From positions 1 to 49,637 of IMG/VR virus record IMGVR_UViG_3300020470_000018: DNA of 49,637 nt. One strand, 5' to 3'. How positions within the stretch are numbered: the first letter of the stretch is position 1; every line of letters starts with the position of its first letter. Positions 37,201-46,200 of the stretch are shown piece after piece. The notes beneath the pieces are model-generated. The model searched no databases and had not been told where the DNA came from. It was given only the letters and a program-made list of their open reading frames with translations. The position numbers were made by a program, and so were the translations under genes. This DNA is from a virus.

Positions 37201-40200
37201 TGCAGTCTCTGATGCTACTTTCAATCCTAATACTGGTAGTATGGTATTGACTATCGGTGAGCATACCTTAGTAACTGGACAGAATGTTAAACTAACAGAA
37301 GAGTCAGTAACATTCCAGTGTTTCTTAGATGCTTATCAATCTGACCATGCATATCCTAGAGCATCTGGATCTAACTACGTTGGTAATGGTGGTGCTGACC
37401 CATTCTATAACAAACCAATTGCAATTGCAGCAACAACTTCTACAACTATTGAATTGAATGTTGGTGCTTCTTCAGATACTACACAACATCAGTTTGTACC
37501 TGCTGTTGGATTAACTCCAACTAATATTAGTCACAATCCTAATACAGGTCTTATGACTATCACTGTTGTTGATCATAAACTAAGCAATGGTGATTTCATT
37601 AAGATTGCTGATAATGCATTGACATTTACTTGTGCAATGGATAATCATGCAACTGACCATACATATCCACGTCCTGCAGACCCTGCTTCTGGATCATGGT
37701 TGAAAGTTTCTAACGTATCTGGTAACCAGTTTGATGTCCAAGTACTATCTGTAATCCCACAAACTAATACTACTCTTCACCTCTTTAAATCTGCTGTTGC
37801 TAACTGCATCACTAAGTCTGTTGTTAAGAGTGGTGGTGTTTACAACCATACATACGTTTCTTCTGTTGCTGACAGTCTACTTCATGCTGGAGATAGCGTT
37901 AAGATTGCACCTAATTCATTAGTATTCCGTTGTGATGAAGATGGACAGTCAAGTGACCATAGTTATCCTAGAGCTGCAACAACAACTCATACTCCTACAG
38001 ATGTATCCTACGATCCTAATACAGGACATTTAAGATTTGAAGTTGCTGGACATGGATTCTCAAGTGGTGACTACATTAAGATTGCTGATAATTCTCTTAC
38101 ATTTACATGTAAGAAAGATGATGATGCAACTGGACATACCTATCCAAGAGCAACTGACCCTGTAAGTGGTAAGTGGGTCATGATTCATGATGTTACAACT
38201 GATAAGTTTACTATTGAAGTATTAGATTCTATACCTTCTACAAATACCACAATCCATTCATTTGTATCTGCTGATGCAAACTGCATTACTCATAAGAAGG
38301 ATCACTTCTATGATACAAATATCCCTATTCATGGATTAGGCACAACATCACAAACTCCATCTGATATTACCTACGATCCAACTGCAGGTAAGATGAGAGT
38401 TACTGTTGCTGGTACTTACACTGATGCTACTGCGTATACACCTAGTGGATGTATGTTCTATCCTGCAACTGGTATCTTAAGAGTAACAAACTCTGGTCAT
38501 TCTGTTAAGAATGGTGATATGATGCTTATTAAGGATAGCACCTTAACATTCAGGTGTGATGAAGATAGTCAAGCATCTGACCATCTATATCCAAGACCAT
38601 CTGACCCAGTTAGCGGTAGATGGATTAAGGCATTTAATGTAGGTAGCACAACATATGACCTACAAGTTGGTAATGTATTAGGTGAGGCTGCTATTTCTAA
38701 CCAGACAACTCATGTCTGCACAAATATTGCTGCTGGTGCCATCCTACATGCACAAGACTTTGTTAAGTTTGACGAGAATTCAATAACATTCCAGTGCACT
38801 AAGGATAATAACGCTACTGACCACACATATCCAAGAAGGTCAGACCCAACATTTAATCATTGGTTACCTATTTCTAATGTTTCAGGTGGAGCATTTGATG
38901 TCCATGTTGGTAAGTCTGGTATTAACGATGTATACGACCATACATTTGTATCAGTTGTTGCTAATGGAATGAAGCATCAGAATGGTACAGTTATCCTAGA
39001 TGTAGGTAATGGTGCTATTTCTAATCAAACAACTCATGTATTCCAGAGTGCTACTCCTAATGCATTGACTGGTGGTGGACAGTATAATCATACATTTATT
39101 CCATCAGCAGAAACATATACACCAACTACTGCTACCTATCTACCAGCAACAGGTGTGATGACTATCACCATACCTAATCATGGATTCATGGAAGGTGAGA
39201 GTATTAAGATTGCTGATTATGGTTTAACATTCACCTGTCTACAAGATAGTAATGGTAGCGACCACTCATATCCAAGAAATACTGACCCTGTAAGTGGTAA
39301 GTGGTTGACTATTAGTAATGTAACTGATGAGACATTTGATGTCCAAGTCCTTCAGAATATTCCATCTACTAACACAACACTTCATACTTTCAAGAGAGCA
39401 GTTGCTGGATGTATAACAAGAGCAGGTGTAGCAACTGGTGGTAATTACACTCACAAATTTGTTGCTCCTTCACAGTTAACACCAACTAACGTTGCATACA
39501 ATCCAACAACAGGTATTATGTCAATAACTGTTGCTGGTCATGGACTTAAGAATGGTAGTAGAATTAAGGTACAAGATGGATTCGTAACATTTACTTGTGA
39601 CCAAGATGGTGACCAAACCAATCATGCTTATCCTAGGGCATCTGACCCATATAGTGATGAGTGGATGAAGGTAAGTAACGTCACTAAGGATACCTTTGAC
39701 GTACAAGTCCTATTCAACATTCCTTCTAGCAATACTACAACCCATACATTCGTATCTGCAGTACCTAATAGTATTACAGTTGCTACTCTATTCAAGGGTA
39801 ATGATAGTATCAAGATTGCTGAGAATGCTCTAACATTTACTTGCTCCATGGATGGCGGTAGCACAGAGCATACCTATCCACGTGCTACTGACCCTGCATA
39901 CAATAACTCACTAAGGATTATTGATGATGGTGTAACACGTCATACTCCAACTAATGCTGTTTATACTCCAGGTACAGGTAATCTAACTCTAACAGTACCT
40001 AAGCATGGATGGTCTAATGGTGATTACATCAGACTTGATGATTATGCATTGGATCTCACTTGCACAATGGATGACAATTCTGAGAATCATGCATATCCAA
40101 GAGGCACTGACCCTGTAAGTAATAAGTGGGTGCAGATTTCTAACGTTGCTACAGATACTTTTGATATCAACGTAGGCACAACCTCTGCTGTCCAGTATAC

Positions 40201-43200
40201 ACCTACTGATGCTTCTTATGACCCATATACAGGTCATGTAGAAATGAATATTGGTGCTCATCCACTTAAGGTTGGACAGAGTATTAAACTTGCTGACGGT
40301 GGTTTAACATTCCAGTGTGACTTAGATGGTAATGCAACTAACCATGCATATCCAAGGACTACTGAGGATACATTCACTCCTACTGCAGCAACCTACAGTG
40401 GTGAAACAGGATACCTTCAATTAACCATTGAAAATCATGGTATGGATGATGGATCCTATATCAAGATTGCAGATAATGCACTTTCTGCTACTTGCACAAT
40501 GGATGGCAATACAGATACTAAGACATATCCTAGGTCATCTGATCCTATTAGTGGTAAGTGGAAGAAAGTAGAAAATTCAACTGTTAATACTATTGATATT
40601 TTCGTTGGTAAATCAGAATTCACTAGTTACGACCCTCAGAATGTAGATTACAATCCTGCTACAGGTGTAATGGTAATTACTGTTGGTCCTGACCATGGAA
40701 TAGTTACTGGAGATAGCATCTACATTAACCCACTATCCATGTGCTTTACTTGTGCACAGGATGGTCATGGTAGTGACCACTTCTATCCACGTCCTAATGG
40801 TACTGGTGGTGCTACTTCTGATGACCCTGCATATCAAGATGCTGTTGATGTAACTGCTGTATCTGATAGCACTATTACAGTTAATGTAAACCCATCACCT
40901 ACTGGAGCATCTAATCACGCTCACATCTTTAAACCTTCTGTAGGTAAGACACCAACTGCAATTACTTACAGTCCATCTTCAGGTATCATGACTGTGACTG
41001 TTGTTGGTCATGGAATGGAGAATGGAGAGCAAATTCTATTTGAAGATAACTCTCTTATCTTTACCTGTGCCAAGGATGACCATGAGACAGAGCATGCATA
41101 TCCAAGACCAACTGATTATGCAAGCAACAATTGGTTGACTATTTCTAATAGGACTAATGATACTTTCCAAGTTAAAGTCTTAGATAAAATACCTTCTACT
41201 AATACCTCTGCTCATACATTTAAGTATGCTAAGAAGCAGTCAATGTTGAGAGGCACTATTAGAAAGGGTGGTTCATTCGACCATACATTTACTGCATTCT
41301 CATCTGGTGGTGTATCTCATCTAAGAGATAGAGCACATGATATGCCTCTTGAGATTCAGAAGGTTGGTAACGCTAAGTATACTGCAACTGGTGCTACATA
41401 CAATCCTGCAACTGGTATCTTACAGATTACAATCAACAACCATCCATTCTCTAATGGAAATAGAATTAAGATTGCTGACAACTCATTGATATTCACATGT
41501 GATATGGATAGCAATGCAACCAAGCATAGTTACCCACGTAAGGGTGTTGACCCATATGCAGGTAAGTGGTTGGAGATTAGCAATAAGCAGACAAACACAT
41601 TTGATGTATTTGTAGGTAAGCAACCACGTGCTAACTACCTAGTTTCTGATGGTTCATATAATCCTGCTACAGGTGATATGACCTTAAAGATTGGTCAGCA
41701 CAACTATAGAGGTGGATCACAGCATACTGTAACTGATGCTCATTACACTGCTTCCTCTGGTGTATTGAAACTAACAGTACCTTCACATGGATTTACTATT
41801 GGTGACAGAATTAAGTTAGCAGATGATTCTCTTACATTCAGATGTGAGATGGATGGTAATACTTCTAACAAGACATATCCAAGAGCAACTGATCCTAAGC
41901 GTAATAAGTGGATGGATATTAGTAATGTTACCCATGACACCTTTGAAGTTAACGTTGGATCATCTCCAATAGTTAATCACGATGTAACTACTGCTACTTA
42001 CGATCCAAATTCAGGTAATTTAGAATTGACAATTGGATCTCACACTTTAACTGTTGGTGAGAGCATTAAGATTAAGAATAATTCATTGTCCTTCACTTGT
42101 GATTTTAATGGTGATGGTAACACTACTGTTAAGACATATCCTCGCTCTTCTGGTGCTTCAACTGGTGATGGTAAGGACTATGTTTATGATACTGCTGTTG
42201 CAATTACCGCAGTAAGTGGCACAACCATTACTGTTAATGTTAATGGTGGTCAAGGTGCTATTACAGATACTACTGCTCACAACTGGTCTGGTGGCACATC
42301 AACTGCTGCTATTCAGAGTGGTGGTAACTATCCTCACACCTTCCAGTCTGCTACTACAAATGGTTTGACTGTATCACATGAAGCAATTAAGATTGCTAAG
42401 GAATCACTAGTATTCAAGTGTGCAAATGATTCATTTGCTTCTGAGCACAAGTATCCAAGAGCAACTGACCCATACTATAACACTTCAGTACCTATTATTT
42501 CTTCTACTGCTGATAGCGTTACAGTGAATATTGGTATATCTTCTGACCTAACAGAGCATAGGTTTGAAAGGTCTATTAATGCATTCACACCAACTGGTGC
42601 AACATTTGTACCTGCTACTGGTGTTATGACAGTAACAATCCCAAGTCACCCATTTGCCAATGGTGATCAGGTGCAGGTTAAAGATGGTGGATTTACATTT
42701 ACTTGCTTAGAAGATAATAATCAGACTAATCATTCTTATCCAAGAGCAAGTGACCCTGCTTCACAGAATGCATGGTTAACTGTATCTAACGTATCTGGAA
42801 ATAATTTTGATATTAACGTTGGTACATCCTCTAACACTACAACTCATACATGGGTATCTTCCTTAGATGGTGCAGTTATAAGAGGAGTTGTCCAAGGTGG
42901 TGGTGCTTATGCACATACATTTGATAGTGCAGTTGCTGATGGAATCCATTGGGAGAATTCAACAATTAGTGTCGATGTAGGTGAATCTAAAGCTAAAGGA
43001 TATGGCGTTTCTGCTGCATCCTTCGTACCTGCTACAGGTCTACTTACAATGACTATAGGTAACCATCAACTTAAGACTGGTACCTATGCGAAGATTGCTG
43101 CCAATTCAATGGTATTCCGTTGTGACCAAGATAGTCAGCAAAGTGACCACTCATATCCACGTCCTAATGGATTCAATGGTGCTACAGCAGATGACCCTGC

Positions 43201-46200
43201 GTTTAACGATAGAGTTGAAATTACTGCTGTAACTGCTGACAGTATTACTGTTAATGTTGGTACATCTTCTAACACCACAACTCACGTATTCCAAAACGCT
43301 AATAATACTTACACCCCATCATCTGCTGCTTACGACCCAACTACAGGTATCATGACTGTTAGTGCTCCTAAGGACACTAAGACAGTAAGTGGTGCTACCT
43401 ATAACCCAACAACAGGTGTGATGGTATTGACTATTGGTGCTCATACATTGACCACTGATGATACTATCAAACTGAAGCCAAATTCAATTACATTCAGTTG
43501 TGATTTCAATGGTGATGGTAATGTTTCTAATAAGTCATATCCTCGTGCTGAGGGTGCAGCAACCACTAGTGGTGCTGACTATGCTTATAATACTGCTCTA
43601 GCAATTAGTGCGGTAGACCAAGCAGCAGGAACAATTACTGTTAACGTTAATGGTGGACAAGGTGCTGTAACAGATACTTCTGCTCATTCATTCGTTTCAG
43701 CAACTGCTAATGGAGTCCTAGTTGGCAACCACTTCCAGAATGGTGAATACGTTAAGATTGCAGACAATACATTTACCTTCACATGTGAGAAGGATAATGA
43801 TACTACTAACCATTCATATCCAAGGTCTACTGACCAAGCAAGTGGAAGATGGTTGAAGATTTCTAACTGTAATGTTGATACATTTGATGTCCAAGTATTA
43901 CCATCAGTACCTTCTACTAACGTATCTAAGCATACTTTCGTATCTGTTAATGGTGCAAATGGTTTAACTAGGTCTGTAGTTACAATTGGTGGTGAGTATA
44001 CACATACATTCGTAAGTGCTACTAGCAACGCTGTAACTGCTGGTGGTAACTATACTCATACATTCGCTGCTGCTAAGAAGAATTCACTACACAGACAGAG
44101 TGGTAAGATTACAGTTGATGTAAATATTGCTCCAGACAGCACTAACAGATATGACCATACATTTGTAAGTGCTATTCCTGGTGCTGTCCAAGGTGGTGGT
44201 AATTACACTCACACATTTGTATCTTGTGATACAGGTGCTATTGAGAGAGCAAATGACTACATTTACATTAAGGATAATTCTTTAATATTCACATGTGACC
44301 TAGATGATCATAGGACACAACATACCTATCCAAGGTCTACTGATTATGCAAGTAATGAGTGGTTGGGTGTTTTCAATGTAACTTCTAGCACTTTCGATGT
44401 CCAAGTACTAAGAAATACACCTTCTACATTCCTAGGTAACCATACTTTCGTATCTGCTGAGAAGGATGGATTATGGAAGCAAACTGGCACCATACATGTT
44501 AATGTTGGACCTTCCCCTGCTGGTAATACATTCCAGCACCACTTTGTAAGTGCTAATGCTGGTGCTGTAATTCAAGGTGGTAACTATAAGCACAACTTTG
44601 TATCTGCTGCATCTAACTGTATTACAGTTACTAACGATGGAAGCACATTAACACCTACAGATGCATACTACGAGCCTGTAACTGGTCAATTAACCTTCAC
44701 AGTTGTTGGTCATACTTTAGGCACTGATGATAGCATTAGAATTGATAGTAATTCACTAACATTTACTTGCACACAAGACCAGAATGCTACCAACCATACT
44801 TACCCTCGTGTAACTGATTATGTCGATGGTAGAATTATTCCTGTCCAGCAAGTTAACTCATGGGCATGGCCTGTGCAGAGTGACCTTTCATACTATCGTG
44901 CAAGATTAGTAGATCCTGGTTATACAGGTAATGAAGCAGCTGCAGTTGAAAGTGAGATTCAGACTCTTATACAATTCGTAACTGATGGTCTAAGCAATAC
45001 TAATACTGTTGCTTCTAGAAGTTACTCAATGCCAACTATATGGCCTATTAAGTATACTCCAGAGATAGTCCAGAGAGATCTTGATATCACATATGACTTT
45101 GCATCTGGTGGTCAAGATTCTAGTGGTACATGGAATCAAACATGTCCTGAGAGTGCTGCTGCTATTAATACACTGGCAGATATCTATATCAATACTATTA
45201 GTGAGGCAGCAAATAATCAAGTTAATTACTTGACTAGTAATGTAACTAAGACATTCCCATACAATAGTAATACTGAATTCCAATCAGGTACTTGCTACAA
45301 TGTTACATCAGCAATTGATTCACTATTTGACCTAATGGGTGCTGCTCTAGGGGCTGGTGAATACAATGATAAGAATATTGCTAATATGATTCTTTGGAAT
45401 CAACAGGCAATTGCTGATAGAGCATTCGGTGAGACACAAGCTAACTATCCAACTACCAACCTTACTATTGACTTTGTAAATGATGTGCTCAAGGCATGTC
45501 GTTATGACATGATTACACATGGTAATGCTGGATCATTCAGACTTGCACAAACATGGTTTGACGGTGAAGGTAACTTCATTGCATTCCAGAATGTAACTAG
45601 GTCACACATCTTATATTGTCTGACAAAGACAAGAGAGATGATTAAGAGTGTTATGTATCTCCATACGGAAGATCCAATATGGGCTAATTATGATGTATAC
45701 ATTCCTACTGATAGACTTGAGTGGAATCAGGAAGCAGTTGAATTTATAATTGACTCTTCACTTAACCCACTAGAATATGCTTTAGAGCTTGGTAAGTTCC
45801 CAACAGAAGCAAGAGTTACATTCGTTGCATCTACTGACGCTGTTAATAGAGTTACTAAGAATGAGGTAGGTTGGGATTATAATACCGACCCTGCTCTTGT
45901 TACTCTAACACCTGAGGTAGAAGTTGGTTATGACCGTGCTGAGTATAGGATTAGAATTAATCGTGCTAACCAGTTCCGTCGTGGTGATATTCTAGAGTAT
46001 ATCCCTGCATCTGAAACTTCTCTCAGTGGTCTAACTAAACAGCAATATTTCTATTGCTTGACTGCTACTGCTGAGTGGTTTGAGGTTGGTGCTTCTTATA
46101 TCCATGATGGAAGGTTTAGATTGTTATCAGTTGATACATCCAACTCTGGATCACAGATATTTGCTGTTACCAGAAGAAGCGGTGTTACAAGGACTGCTCC

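Noticed and set aside
35413-44028. Antisense frames of 60-115 codons opposite the giant gene
   Set aside because: They mirror repeated coding sequence, have no ribosome-binding sites, and recur at the same repeat positions, so they are by-products of codon composition.
35655-44840. The repeat array as a CRISPR or DNA-level satellite
   Set aside because: Repeats are protein-level only, about 320 bases apart, diverged in DNA, and fully in frame.
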